Source: Verrucomicrobiota bacterium (lineage in GTDB: Bacteria > Verrucomicrobiota > Verrucomicrobiia > Verrucomicrobiales > Verrucomicrobiaceae). From it: 64,000 nt of DNA. Of the stretch, positions 42,196 to 50,994 are shown piece after piece. A model generated the notes under the pieces. The model was not told the origin of the DNA, searched no databases, and saw only the letters and a list, made by a program, of their open reading frames with translations. Made by a program: the position numbers and the translations under genes. The DNA lies in assembly GCA_025360015.1 (NCBI GenBank), contig JANYCZ010000045.1:78951-142950 (forward strand). Direction: 5' to 3'. Numbering within the stretch: the stretch's first letter is position 1; each line of letters starts with the position of its first letter.

Positions 42196-42214
42196 CCGCA
42201 CTCGGAGAGTGCGG
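42196..42214. repeat. REP copy (CCGCACTCggaGAGTGCGG)
   Basis: A 19-bp palindrome with 8-bp arms. It belongs to a family with copies at 47075, 49192, 53581, 63134, 63168, 63952 and 63986. Confidence 0.9.
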
Positions 42215-42271
42215 TCCACGCCGCGCTGGGGCTTTCCGATGCGGTGGGAAATTCGGGAGGGGTTGGGGGGA

Positions 42272-42303
42272 CCTTGTTGAACAGCAACAAGGCTACTTTT
42301 TTT
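42272..42303 (+). terminator. Rho-independent terminator
   Basis: CCTTGTTG (42272-42279) and CAACAAGG (42285-42292) form a perfect stem, followed by a run of T's. It ends the cyclase transcript, about 200 nt after the stop. Confidence 0.8.
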
Positions 42304-42466
42304 ACCCTTGCGGGGGTGCAATGCGTATGGATGAGAGTGCGGTTGATGGCAGTTGTTGCGGAGTCATCGGGCAAGCATGGGCAAGAGTCGTGGCCTCCCA
42401 TGTCATGCCCCTTTCTTTGACCTCTTGACGGCGCAGCCTTGCCTCATCCATTCTGCATTCCCCTTC

Positions 42467-44038
42467 ATGTCCAACGCCCGCCAGAAACCTGATCTCGTCG
42501 CCAAGCTGCGTGATGTGCCGCATGTGCCGGGGGTGTACATCATGCGGGACCGGCTGAACAATGTGATCTATGTGGGCAAGGCGCGGGATTTGCGCAAACG
42601 GCTGGCAAATTACCTCACGCCGGCGAGGTCGCAACTGGCAGACCGCAAGACGCGGGCGCTGATCGCGAGCATCTGGGATTTTGAGCTGCATGAAGTGCGC
42701 AACAACACGGAGGCGCTGGTACTGGAAAGCAAACTGATCAAGGAATTCCGCCCGCGCTACAACGTGACCTTTCGCGATGACAAACGCTACTTCATGGTGC
42801 GCGTGCATTTTGGCGATGCGATCCCGCGGCTGTCCACGACGCGGCTGAAGAAGGAGGATGGCGCACGGTATTTCGGCCCCTTCCCGCATGGGCTGGCGCT
42901 GCGCACGACGCTGAACTGGCTGAACAAGAAATTTGGCCTGCGGGTGTGCCGCCCGCTGAAGCCCGGCGAGACTGACTACAAGCACTGCTCCAACGACATC
43001 ATCAAGAACTGCTCCGCTCCGTGCATCCTGCGCATTTCGCTGGAAAACTACAAAAAGCGGATGGAGCAGGCGTGTGAGTTTCTGGATGGGAAGTCGAAGG
43101 ATCTGGTGACGGCGCTGGAGGAAGAGATGCAGCATGCGGCGGCGAAGATGGACTTCGAGAAAGCGGCCGAGCTGCGGGACATGGTGGAGGATTTTAAGAA
43201 GACGCTTATACCTACGCGCACCTTTGAGCGCGGGGCGCGGGCGCGCGTCATCCGCAGCATCGACCCCATGGCGGATGTACGGGAGCTCCAGGAACTGCTG
43301 CACCTGGAAAAAGCGCCGCTGGTGATGGAGTGCTTCGACATCGCAAACATCGGCACCGCGCACTGCGTGGCCAGCATGGTGCGATTTAAAAACGGGCTGC
43401 CGGACAATTCGAACTACCGCCGCTACCGGATCAAGTCGGTGACCGGCCAGAATGATTTTATCAGCATGGCGGAAGTCATTCGCCGCCGCTTTTCGCGCAT
43501 CCTGCTGGAAGGCAGACAGGTGGTGGGGGAGGATGCGGAGTTTTCACAGGAAGCGCCGGCGGAGGCGCTGGAGCGCATTGCTGCAACCAGCAACAAATTT
43601 GTGACGCTGCCGGATCTGGTGATCGTGGATGGTGGCAAGGGTCAGCTGGGGGTGGCGGTGGCGGAGTTGCAAAAGCTCGGGCTGCATGAGCTGCCGATCA
43701 TTGGTCTGGCGAAGGAGCACGAGGAGGTTTATCGCCCGGGGGAAAGTCAGCCTGTCATCATTCCGCATGAGCGGGGAGCTTTGAAGCTGCTGCAGCGCAT
43801 ACGTGATGAAGCGCACCGCTGGGCGAATGGGTACCATCAGCTGCTGCTGGGGCGGCGTGTGGCGGAGAGCCTGCTGGATGACTGCCCGGGGATCAGCAAT
43901 GCGCGCAAGGCGGCGCTGCTGAAGGCGTTTGGCTCGGTGACGCGACTGCGCAAAGCGACTGTGGAGGAGATCGCGGAGGTGCCGGGGATCAGCAAGGTGC
44001 TGGCGCAGGGGGTGCTGGAGTTTTTGGCGAGCCGGTGA
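42467..44038 (+). CDS. uvrC: Excinuclease ABC subunit C (UvrC)
   Basis: UvrC makes both cuts in nucleotide excision repair. Here the GIY-YIG domain (PHVPGVYIMRDRLNNVIYVG) is at the N-terminus, a UVR motif (AKMDFEKAAELRDMVEDFKK) in the middle, then the RNase-H-like nuclease (MECFDIANIGTAHCVASMV, LPDLVIVDGGKGQLG) and two helix-hairpin-helix units (DCPGISNARKAALLKAFG and VPGISKVLAQGVLEFL). At 523 residues it is a little shorter than many UvrC proteins. ATG 42467 (MSNARQKPDL) fits other starts; the longer frame is Cys/Phe-rich and unlikely. Confidence 0.9.
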   Translation: MSNARQKPDLVAKLRDVPHVPGVYIMRDRLNNVIYVGKARDLRKRLANYLTPARSQLADRKTRALIASIWDFELHEVRNNTEALVLESKLIKEFRPRYNVTFRDDKRYFMVRVHFGDAIPRLSTTRLKKEDGARYFGPFPHGLALRTTLNWLNKKFGLRVCRPLKPGETDYKHCSNDIIKNCSAPCILRISLENYKKRMEQACEFLDGKSKDLVTALEEEMQHAAAKMDFEKAAELRDMVEDFKKTLIPTRTFERGARARVIRSIDPMADVRELQELLHLEKAPLVMECFDIANIGTAHCVASMVRFKNGLPDNSNYRRYRIKSVTGQNDFISMAEVIRRRFSRILLEGRQVVGEDAEFSQEAPAEALERIAATSNKFVTLPDLVIVDGGKGQLGVAVAELQKLGLHELPIIGLAKEHEEVYRPGESQPVIIPHERGALKLLQRIRDEAHRWANGYHQLLLGRRVAESLLDDCPGISNARKAALLKAFGSVTRLRKATVEEIAEVPGISKVLAQGVLEFLASR

Positions 44039-44054
44039 GGGGGGAACAGAATGG

Positions 44055-44166
44055 AGTTGGCCGAAAAAGGGGAAAGAGGGGGGAAAATTAGAGGCCGGAA
44101 ATGGGCTGCACAAGGTTCAGATCTGGAGTCTGATTTTTCATCCTTCTTTCCTTTTTTTCGGCCATC
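44055..44166. repeat. Palindromic element, family GGCCGAAAAA (copy 2)
   Basis: About 110 bp. The left end TGGCCGAAAAAGGGGAAAGA and the right end TTTCCTTTTTTTCGGCCA are inverted repeats, with AGATCTGGAGTCTGA inside. Its right end and TGATTTTTCATCCTTCTTTC match copy 1 at 36057-36127 in opposite orientation. It lies between converging genes. Confidence 0.7.
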
Positions 44167-44225
44167 CATGTTTGTTACGGGGGCACGCTGGAAGAGGGCG
44201 GCTGATATTGTCACTCATCTTGCAT

Positions 44226-44597
44226 CTACTCGCCAGGATCATCCAGCGCGTGCGCTTTCAGGTCTTCGAGATCGACCCACTCGAGGGCGGATTCGTGGCT
44301 GGCGGAGAGGCAGACTGCGGGAGCGCAGCCGGCATCAAGGGCTTCCTTCCAGCGGGTGACGCAGAGGCACCAGCGGTCGCCGGGCTTGAGGCCGGGGAAA
44401 TCGAATTCGGGGGCGGGGGTGGAGAGATCATTGCCGCTGAGGAAGGAGAACGTGAGGAACTCCTCGGTGGCTTCAATACAGACGGTGTGCAGCCCAACAT
44501 CTCCGGGGCCGGTGCGGCAGTAGCCGTCGCGGTAGAACCCGGTCATGGGTTTGCGGCAGCAGCAGGTGAGTGGTTTGCGAAGGACGTTGGTGCGCAT
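44226..44597 (-). CDS. DUF2237 family protein
   Basis: A 123-residue protein with the DUF2237 pattern: NVLRKPLTCCCRKPMTGFYRDG, then HTVCIEATEEFLTF, FPGLKPGDRWCLCVTRWKEA and ATHESALEWV-like (SASHESALEWVDL). Several cysteines near the start could bind metal. The function is unknown. It lies 5 nt after the PL6 lyase gene, so they are probably co-transcribed. Confidence 0.82.
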   Translation of the reverse strand: MRTNVLRKPLTCCCRKPMTGFYRDGYCRTGPGDVGLHTVCIEATEEFLTFSFLSGNDLSTPAPEFDFPGLKPGDRWCLCVTRWKEALDAGCAPAVCLSASHESALEWVDLEDLKAHALDDPGE

Positions 44598-44602
44598 GGG
44601 GA

Positions 44603-45826
44603 TTATTTTTTCCAGGAGGGGCCGGTGGGCTCAGAGGTGGAAGATCTGGCAATGTTCGACAATTTGTTGGCGGTTTCGTTGTCCTTCATGGTCACGCCAT
44701 CGGCCGCTGATTTGATTTCGAAGGCTTCGCCTAGATTGGTCTGGATGTGGTTGCCGCTGATCTCGGTTTCAACCGGTGGGAGCACTGCTTTTTTATCGCC
44801 ACTCATACCGATGAGGATGTTGTGTTTGCAGTTGATGAAGGTGTTGTTTATGACCTTTGCGCGTTTGACCTGGAAGTAACCGTTCGGCAAAGATTCGGGG
44901 ATGCCGAGCATGATGCAGAGGGCGCTGCGCTCGTCATCCCCGGTGAGGTTTTCAAAGAGATTGCCGGTGACGATGTGGTCCTCGCCAATGACGCGGACGC
45001 CACCGGTGCCTTTGGCACCGTCGCCGAGGAAGATGTTGTGCTCCACCATGCAGGCATTGCCATGACGCAGGGTGAGGGTGCCGGAGACGTCTTTGAAGGT
45101 GTTGCGGCGGTAGAGATTGCCGCAGGATTTGTTGGAGATGCATTCGGCTTCGCCATCGCATTTCTCAAAGAGGTTGTGCTCGACGATGCAGGCGGCGGTT
45201 TGCATGGAGGTCTTGCTGTCGCCGAGGCGGATGGTTTCGCCACCGTTTTTGCCGAGCCTCTGCCGCGGGCCGAAGTGGTTGTGGTCGATCTGGTGTTTTC
45301 CTTGGTCTTTGGATTCGGTGGAGAGCCACACGACCATCGTGGTCCCCTGTGTGGTCTTGCCTGCGATGTAGCAGTGGTCCACGCGATTGCGTGCGCCGTA
45401 GATAGAGACGAACTGGGAGGAGTCCACGGAAGCGAGCTGGGTGTCGTTTGTGACGGCGCAGTTGGTGATGCGGGAGTCGGAGGCGAGTTGTTTGGAATCT
45501 TTGCGGAGTTCGATGACCTGCTCGGCGGTGGGGTTTTGAAACCAGAGGCCGTCCACGATGATGTGTGAGCCGCCGACGGAGAGGCGTGAGGTGCCGGTGA
45601 AGATGACTTTGCCGGGTGTTTGCGCTTTGATGGTGACGGGTTTTGCGGCGGTGCCTGCGGCGTGGAGTTTTAATTGGGCGTCGGCCCAGGTGCCGTCTTT
45701 GAGGATGAGGGTGTCACCTGCGGTTATTGATTGAGCGGCGGCGGTGAATGCTGCGGCATCGGCGATGGGGATGTCTCTGGCCAGTGCGGGAATGGCGAGG
45801 GCAAGGGCGAGGAGGGTCGGACGCAT
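44603..45826 (-). CDS. Polysaccharide lyase family 6 (alginate lyase/chondroitinase-B-like)
   Basis: A 407-residue secreted beta-helix lyase. A short signal peptide ends near ALA. The family 6 catalytic region is clear: EAECISNKSCGNLYRRNTFKD, in which the Lys is the likely base, then GTLTLRHGNACMVEHNIFLGD with the Arg. Such enzymes cut uronate-rich chains (alginate, dermatan) by beta-elimination. The KDG kinase and altronate dehydratase elsewhere in the window fit use of the products. ATG 45826 (MRPTLLALAL) is the only start that gives a signal peptide. Confidence 0.87.
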   Translation of the reverse strand: MRPTLLALALAIPALARDIPIADAAAFTAAAQSITAGDTLILKDGTWADAQLKLHAAGTAAKPVTIKAQTPGKVIFTGTSRLSVGGSHIIVDGLWFQNPTAEQVIELRKDSKQLASDSRITNCAVTNDTQLASVDSSQFVSIYGARNRVDHCYIAGKTTQGTTMVVWLSTESKDQGKHQIDHNHFGPRQRLGKNGGETIRLGDSKTSMQTAACIVEHNLFEKCDGEAECISNKSCGNLYRRNTFKDVSGTLTLRHGNACMVEHNIFLGDGAKGTGGVRVIGEDHIVTGNLFENLTGDDERSALCIMLGIPESLPNGYFQVKRAKVINNTFINCKHNILIGMSGDKKAVLPPVETEISGNHIQTNLGEAFEIKSAADGVTMKDNETANKLSNIARSSTSEPTGPSWKK

Positions 45827-46139
45827 ATGCGGCCTATGAGAGACGGCAGGAGGCTTGACGGCAAGGCGGTTTTCCGGCGTGTGGCTGTGTGACTTCCCTG
45901 CCTGAAACTCTTCGGACCGCTCCCAGCATATGCCCCCCTTTCCAAGGATTTTCAAGAATCACGGCTTGTGAATCAACAAGATTCGATGGAGACACGGATG
46001 CTTGAGGTGCCGGTGGCATCATCCCGAATAATGAAGCTGTTCCCGGGCAGGCTGGTGCCAGCAAGACCCTCTTTGAATCGTGGAGTTCCTGAACCCTCGC
46101 GAGTACAACGGGGCGTTGGGTGGGTGAGGGAGACAGGGG

Positions 46140-46172
46140 ACGCACATGGAATGTGCGGACTACTCCGCGATG
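46140..46172. repeat. Degenerate REP in the intergenic region
   Basis: GCACATGGAATGTGCGGACT and the following CTCCGCGATGG match the REP family with mismatches. The whole region 45827-46309 otherwise shows no recognisable gene. Confidence 0.5.
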
Positions 46173-46309
46173 GATAGGAGATGTTTTGCGGACGGCATGG
46201 CGACTCACGATTGAGCCGTGCTGCGGTGGATGTGTTCTAAAGAACCCTTTATCGCGGTGGAAAACACTACACACTCGGCGGTTTTTCCTTTAACTTTCCG
46301 CAGCATTTT

Positions 46310-47041
46310 ATGACCGCCCCCCTTCCCCCGAACGAAACCAAACGGCTGGCTGCGCTGCACCGCTATCAGATTCTCGATACGCCAGCAGAGCAGGGTTTTG
46401 ATGATTTTGCGTTTCTTGCCTCCAAACTGTGCGGCACGCCCATCGCGCTGATGACGCTGGTGGACACGGACCGACAGTGGTTCAAGGCGCGGGTCGGGCT
46501 TGCCGCCACTCAAACGCCGCGAGAGCATGCCTTCTGCGCCCACGCGATTCTCGGCACTGAGGTCATGGTGATTCAGGATGCGACGGCGGATGAACGCTTC
46601 GCTCAAAACCCGCTCGTCACCTCAGAGCCGCACATCCGCTTCTATGCAGGCGCGCCCTTGATCGACGTGGAAGGCAACGGGCTGGGCACCTTGTGTGTGA
46701 TTGACCGCGAGCGCCGACCGCTCACCACCGAGCAAAGTCAGACCTTGCAAACCCTGCTGCAAACACTCGCTCGTCAGATCATCTCGCAGTTGGAATTTCG
46801 CCGCACGGCGGCGGATCTCGCGGAAGCGCTGGGCGAGTTGAAAACACTGCAGGGCATGTTGCCCATCTGCGCGCACTGCAAGGATGTGCGCAATGACACC
46901 GGCTACTGGGAGAGCGTGGAAAGCTATGTGGAAGCGCACTCGGAGGCTGATTTTAGCCATGGGATCTGCCCCATTTGTTTGAAGCTGCATTATGCAGACA
47001 TGCTTGGGGGCAAGCAGGTGGATGCGATGCAGAAAGAGTGA
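46310..47041 (+). CDS. GAF-domain protein with C-terminal zinc-ribbon-like tail
   Basis: A 243-residue cytoplasmic protein. The GAF domain (about 25-165) has FLASKLCGTPIALMTLVD and FYAGAPLIDVEGNGLGTLCV. A short coiled coil follows, then LKTLQGMLPICAHCKDVRND and FSHGICPICLKLHYAD, a pair of CxxC motifs that often close sensory proteins. There is no kinase or output domain. It may sense a small molecule and signal to a partner. The ligand is unknown. Confidence 0.82.
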   Translation: MTAPLPPNETKRLAALHRYQILDTPAEQGFDDFAFLASKLCGTPIALMTLVDTDRQWFKARVGLAATQTPREHAFCAHAILGTEVMVIQDATADERFAQNPLVTSEPHIRFYAGAPLIDVEGNGLGTLCVIDRERRPLTTEQSQTLQTLLQTLARQIISQLEFRRTAADLAEALGELKTLQGMLPICAHCKDVRNDTGYWESVESYVEAHSEADFSHGICPICLKLHYADMLGGKQVDAMQKE

Positions 47042-47074
47042 TGTGAGGAAGTGAGTGTGCGAGGGAGCCCCCAA

Positions 47075-47093
47075 CCGCACTCGGAGAGTGCGG
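47075..47093. repeat. REP copy (CCGCACTCggaGAGTGCGG)
   Basis: An exact copy of the 19-bp palindrome, followed by ACCACGCCGCG as in the others. It lies in the gap between the GAF and VOC genes. Confidence 0.9.
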
Positions 47094-47218
47094 ACCACGC
47101 CGCGATGAGTGCGCGCGATGCGGTGGGTGGCGCGGTGGATTGGGGAACCGGCGCAGGCCGGGATGGGCGCTGAGCATGGTGTTTGCTTTCGTGAAGGGGC
47201 TGCTCATGCTTGGCGGGC

Positions 47219-47590
47219 ATGAAGCCCAACCTTGTGTGGTTTGATATTCCGGCGGTCGATCTTGACCGGGCGATTCGTTTTTATTCGGCGGTGCTGGGGA
47301 GGGAGATGAAGGAGGAAAACTTTGGCGGGGTGCCCACGGCGATGCTGCCGACGGCGGATGGGGGGCAGCAGGGGTGCGTGGTGGTGGTGAAGGATTTCAA
47401 GCCTTCGGCGGATGGGATCATGATTTACCTGGATGTGAACGGTCGGCTGAAGGAGGCGGTAGCTGCGGTGAGAGCGAATGGGGGGACGGTGCAGCAGGAT
47501 GTGCACTCGATTGGCGAGTATGGTTTTCGCGCGGAGGTGCTGGATTCGGAGGGGAACTGCATTGCGCTGCATGCGGAGACGGAGGGGTGA
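47219..47590 (+). CDS. VOC (glyoxalase/bleomycin-resistance) superfamily protein
   Basis: A 123-residue protein with the VOC fold: KPNLVWFDIPAVDLDRAIRF and YSAVLGREM, then YGFRAEVLDSEGNCIALH with the final metal-binding pair. These are small metalloenzymes or binding proteins of diverse function. The substrate is unknown. A TTG at 47210 is an alternative start. Confidence 0.85.
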   Translation: MKPNLVWFDIPAVDLDRAIRFYSAVLGREMKEENFGGVPTAMLPTADGGQQGCVVVVKDFKPSADGIMIYLDVNGRLKEAVAAVRANGGTVQQDVHSIGEYGFRAEVLDSEGNCIALHAETEG

Positions 47591-47669
47591 GCGTTAGATA
47601 GCATCCAGGCTCTTGTAAGCGCTCGCCAGATTTCGTTGTCATTCAAAACTCCAGCTTGAGTATGTAGCT

Positions 47670-48197
47670 ATGTTTCCGTTTCGAACCTCAAAAAAGACCG
47701 TGTGGCTAATCACTTGGGAGTATGTTCGCGATGACTATTTTGAGAAATTAGGACGGCGTAAAATTGCTGCGGTGCTGGATAGTCGGGTTTCGGATGATTT
47801 TATTAGGCGGTACCTTCCCTTGCTTTATTCCACTGAGCGGAAGCTGCTGAATTTCGAAAAATATAGAGATATGTATTTCCATTCTGTGAAGCGATACAAG
47901 AATCCAGACTGGATGGATGTCAGGGTAGATGCTAATTCGCTTTCATTTGGTGTGGACCCATGGTTAAGAGCTCGTAAAGTTGACGGGTTTTTTATCGACG
48001 TTTTCGATTACGAAACAGAAAACGTATATTGGACCGAGCGTGAAGCATGTCGGATGAACCGGGATGATGAAGTCGAAGTCCTCAGGCCTCGTCGCCTTGT
48101 TAAAATGACCTCACACAGTGGCGAGCACGTCACAGAGAAGCTATATTTTGGAGATGATGCTATCCCTCCGAGGAAGCCGCGAAAGAAGCTCGAATAA
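47670..48197 (+). CDS. Hypothetical protein of low GC content
   Basis: A 175-residue soluble protein, rich in aromatic and charged residues (TVWLITWEYVRDDYFEKLG, DVFDYETENVYWTEREACR). Its codons are clearly more AT-rich than those around it, suggesting recent acquisition. I recognise no domain. It stands at the border of an accessory segment. Confidence 0.55.
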   Translation: MFPFRTSKKTVWLITWEYVRDDYFEKLGRRKIAAVLDSRVSDDFIRRYLPLLYSTERKLLNFEKYRDMYFHSVKRYKNPDWMDVRVDANSLSFGVDPWLRARKVDGFFIDVFDYETENVYWTEREACRMNRDDEVEVLRPRRLVKMTSHSGEHVTEKLYFGDDAIPPRKPRKKLE

Positions 48198-48214
48198 GCC
48201 GTAGTGCCAGCCCT

Positions 48215-48319
48215 CTAAAGCGACACGCCACGCCTCCAGCGAAGGAGTCGTCTTGGCCGAGGGAGACGGCTTTGGGGGTGTACTCGCCGCTGGCGGTGGC
48301 GATGACGAGTTCGCCCATT
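48215..48319 (-). pseudogene. 3'-terminal fragment of an altronate dehydratase gene
   Basis: About 105 bp encoding LVIATASGEYTPKAVSLGQDD, nearly identical to the C-terminus of the gene at 49257-50906, then frameshifted by one base and followed by TAG. The core is unmistakable. The fragment begins within a few bp of the VapC stop codon. It is a remnant of a second copy of that gene end. See the findings. Confidence 0.8.
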
Positions 48320-48321
48320 TC

Positions 48322-48741
48322 TCAGTCGAGCCAGTTTTCCACACGCAGCCCTGGCACCTGATTGAAGTCGCGCAGATTGCGAGACAGAAGAGTGGCCTGG
48401 TAGGCGATGGCGATGCTGGCAATGCGCAGATCGAGTGTGGCGATACGCACTCCTTCGGTACGCAATCGCGAAAAAATTGCGGCTGTGTCATGGTCCCATT
48501 CCAAAAGGGTCCACTTGTTGAGTTCTGCCAGACTGCGACCAAATCGCGAGTAGGCGTGGACTTGTTCATCGACGTTGCGGGCTTTGTTCAGAAGCGCGAG
48601 CCAGCCGCGGAGGATTTCCTCGCTCACCACGATGGGCAGGAAATGATCTTCTGAGGACTCCGCCAGCCGCTGCATGAGGGCGCGGCCTTTGGGCGTGTCG
48701 AGATCGATCTCCGAGAGATGATTGGTGTCAAGAATCAGCAT
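48322..48741 (-). CDS. vapC: VapC-like PIN-domain toxin
   Basis: A 139-residue PIN nuclease: MLILDTNHLSEIDLD with the first acid, VVSEEILRGWLALLNKA with Glu, IATLDLRIASIAIAYQATLL with Asp and SRNLRDFNQVPGL at the end. The full set of acids is there. Such toxins cleave RNA, commonly tRNA, and are held in check by a paired antitoxin. Its start overlaps the upstream small gene by 14 nt. Confidence 0.85.
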   Translation of the reverse strand: MLILDTNHLSEIDLDTPKGRALMQRLAESSEDHFLPIVVSEEILRGWLALLNKARNVDEQVHAYSRFGRSLAELNKWTLLEWDHDTAAIFSRLRTEGVRIATLDLRIASIAIAYQATLLSRNLRDFNQVPGLRVENWLD

Positions 48742-48919
48742 GTTCCGACTCCACCGTCATGCTGCGTCGGTAGTCCTGGCCCAAGCGAACGGCCTCGGCA
48801 TAAAGTGCGTCGTTTTTCGCCCAACCGGCGGTCTTCAGCCAATCGCGCTTTGCCGGTGGCGGCGTCTTTTTTGGGGAAGGCGGCACCTGGGTGATGGAAC
48901 TGTCCATTGCACTCTTCAT
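48728..48919 (-). CDS. Putative antitoxin of the VapC-like toxin
   Basis: From ATG 48919 the protein has 63 residues. It is Pro/Lys-rich at first, then KNDALYAEAVRLGQDYRRSM. It overlaps the toxin gene by 14 nt, which is the usual antitoxin arrangement. It does not show a clear AbrB or RHH fold. The frame stays open to 49000, giving a 90-residue form with a Cys-rich N-terminus that lies partly in a repeat; I preferred the shorter. Confidence 0.6.
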   Translation of the reverse strand: MKSAMDSSITQVPPSPKKTPPPAKRDWLKTAGWAKNDALYAEAVRLGQDYRRSMTVESEHADS

Positions 48920-48972
48920 GGGGAGATAGGTAGTGCAAAACTGCCAGATTGGCAATTGGTGCTTTCTGCAGT

Positions 48973-49137
48973 GTGCTAGCCCGCACTTCTCACACTCCAA
49001 ACGTTGACATCCGACGATGTTGCTCGGAGTGCCGAGTCCGCGAAGGGCGCGACTCGGTATCGGAATACCGAGCTACATTACGCGTGCCACACGCTGTTTG
49101 CATATTCCCAGTGAGTGTGAGAAATGCGGGCTAGCGC
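48973..49137. repeat. MITE-like element with 25-bp inverted ends
   Basis: The ends CTAGCCCGCACTTCTCACAC (left, 48973-48997) and GAGTGTGAGAAATGCGGGCT (right, 49113-49137) are inverted copies with 2 mismatches over 25 bp. The interior has the hairpin CGGTATCGGAATACCG. No protein is encoded. It sits just upstream of the antitoxin gene and may carry part of its promoter. Confidence 0.7.
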
Positions 49138-49191
49138 AAAAGGTGGGCTGCTCAGCCTTTTGAGGAGGAAACTGCAGATCGGAACCGGAAG

Positions 49192-49210
49192 CCGCACTCG
49201 GAGAGTGCGG
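49192..49210. repeat. REP copy (CCGCACTCggaGAGTGCGG)
   Basis: An exact copy of the palindrome, followed by ACCACGCC, in the accessory segment between the antitoxin and altronate dehydratase genes. Confidence 0.9.
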
Positions 49211-49256
49211 ACCACGCCACGGTGGAGGTCTCGCTGTGCTGGGTGATTCGTCTGCC

Positions 49257-50906
49257 TTAAAGCGACACGCCGCGTTTCCAGGGGAGGAAGTCGTCCTGGC
49301 CGAGGGAGACGGCTTTGGGGGTGTAGGTGCCGCTGGCGGTGGCGATGACGAGGTCGAGCATGTCTTCACCCATTTGTTCGACAGTTTTTGCGCCGGTGAT
49401 GATGGGGCCGGTGTCGAAGTCGATGAGGTCGGGCATGCGCTTGGCGAGGTCGGTGTTGGTGGAGATTTTGAGGGTGGGGCAGACGGGGTTGCCGGTGGGG
49501 GTGCCTAGGCCGGTGGTGAAGAGCATCATGTTGCAGCCGCCGCCGGCGAGGGCGGTGGTGCTTTCGACGTCGTTGCCGGGGGTGCAGTAGAGGGTGAGGC
49601 CGCCGTGCTGACGGATGGGCTCGGCGTAGTCGAGGACATCGACGATTGGGCTGGTGCCGCCTTTCTTGGCGGCGCCGGCGGATTTGATGCCGTCGGTGAC
49701 GAGGCCGTCGCGGATGTTGCCGGGGCTGGGGTTGGCATCGAAGCCGGAGCCGCAGGCCTGGGCGGTGGCTTCGTAGGCGCGCATGAGGTGGACGAATTTA
49801 TCGGCGAGGGCGGCGGTGACGCAGCGGTCGCTGAGGCTTTGCTCGACACCGCAGAGTTCGGGGAATTCGCTGAGGACGGGGGCACCGCCGAGGGCGGCGA
49901 GGAGATCGGCGGTGTGGCCGATGGCGGGATTGGCGGAGATGCCGGAGAAGCCATCGCTGCCGCCGCATTCGACGGCCATGATGAGATTGTTGAGGGCGCA
50001 GGGCTCGCGGGTTTGTTCGTTCGCGACGGCGAGGTGGAGGAAGGTATCGCGGATGGCGCTGGCCATCATGTCGCGCTCGGATTTGCTCTTCTGCTGTTCG
50101 TAGATGAGGAGAGGTTTTTCCAATTTGGGGTAGAGGGCGGCCATCTCACTTTCGAGGAGGCTGACCTGGGCGTGCTGGCAGCCGAGGCTGAGGATGGTGG
50201 CACCGGCGACGTTTGAGCTGTGGATGTAACCAGCGAGGAGGCGGCACAATGCTTGCGCATCCTGGCGGGTGCCGCCGCAGCCGAGGCCGTGCTCGAGGAA
50301 CTTCACGCCGTCGATGTTTTTGAAGACGCGGGCGGCGGTGGCGGAGGATTCGGCTTCGAGGGTGGCGGCTTCGATTTGGTCGCGTGAGGCTCCGGAGCGG
50401 TGGAGATCGACGAGGTGCTGGGCGAAGCGCTCGTAGGGGGAGGTTTTGCCGTAGCCGAGGCTGCGGGTGAGGGCCTCGCGCATGAAGGCGAGGTTGCGGT
50501 TTTCACAGAAGACGAGGGGGATGACGAGCCAGTAATTCGCGGTGCCGGCAGGGCCGACGGTGCGCCGGAAGCCATTGAAGGTGCGGGTCTGCCATTTGGA
50601 GACGTCGGGCGGGGTCCAGGTGTAGTCGCGCTGTTTGCCGCTGAAGGCGGAGGTGGCGTGGACGACGTTGTGGGTGTGAATCAGCGCGCCGGTGGCGATG
50701 GGCTGGGTGGCTTTGCCGACGGTGACGCCGTACATGGTGATGAGGTCGCCGATGGCGAAGTCATGCGCGGCGAATTTCTGCTTGGCGGGGATCTTTTCGC
50801 GCAGGGTCCAGGAGCGGCCTTGCAAGGAGAGGGCTGTGCCTGCGGATAGATCGGACAGGGCGACGATGGCGTCGTCGGATGGATGGACTTGAAGGATGGA
50901 GGCCAT
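49257..50906 (-). CDS. uxaA: Altronate dehydratase UxaA family
   Basis: Altronate dehydratase turns D-altronate into 2-keto-3-deoxygluconate in galacturonate breakdown. The 549-residue protein has an N-terminal SAF domain (TGALIHTHNVV) and a large UxaA_C part (FLEHGLGCGGTRQDAQAL, AVECGGSDGFSGISANPAIG, DTGPIITG) with the conserved cysteines expected to bind iron. The C-terminus ends TYTPKAVSLGQDDFLPWKRG, as in other members. Galactarate-type activity is a lesser possibility. A remnant of its 3' end is found at 48215. Confidence 0.88.
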   Translation of the reverse strand: MASILQVHPSDDAIVALSDLSAGTALSLQGRSWTLREKIPAKQKFAAHDFAIGDLITMYGVTVGKATQPIATGALIHTHNVVHATSAFSGKQRDYTWTPPDVSKWQTRTFNGFRRTVGPAGTANYWLVIPLVFCENRNLAFMREALTRSLGYGKTSPYERFAQHLVDLHRSGASRDQIEAATLEAESSATAARVFKNIDGVKFLEHGLGCGGTRQDAQALCRLLAGYIHSSNVAGATILSLGCQHAQVSLLESEMAALYPKLEKPLLIYEQQKSKSERDMMASAIRDTFLHLAVANEQTREPCALNNLIMAVECGGSDGFSGISANPAIGHTADLLAALGGAPVLSEFPELCGVEQSLSDRCVTAALADKFVHLMRAYEATAQACGSGFDANPSPGNIRDGLVTDGIKSAGAAKKGGTSPIVDVLDYAEPIRQHGGLTLYCTPGNDVESTTALAGGGCNMMLFTTGLGTPTGNPVCPTLKISTNTDLAKRMPDLIDFDTGPIITGAKTVEQMGEDMLDLVIATASGTYTPKAVSLGQDDFLPWKRGVSL

Positions 50907-50994
50907 GGGTGCGCAGGAATAAAGCGTAGGAGCGCGAAGGGAAGGCGGAATTTTGAACTTTGCGCTTTCTACCAGACCGGGTTAGATCGGGAAT

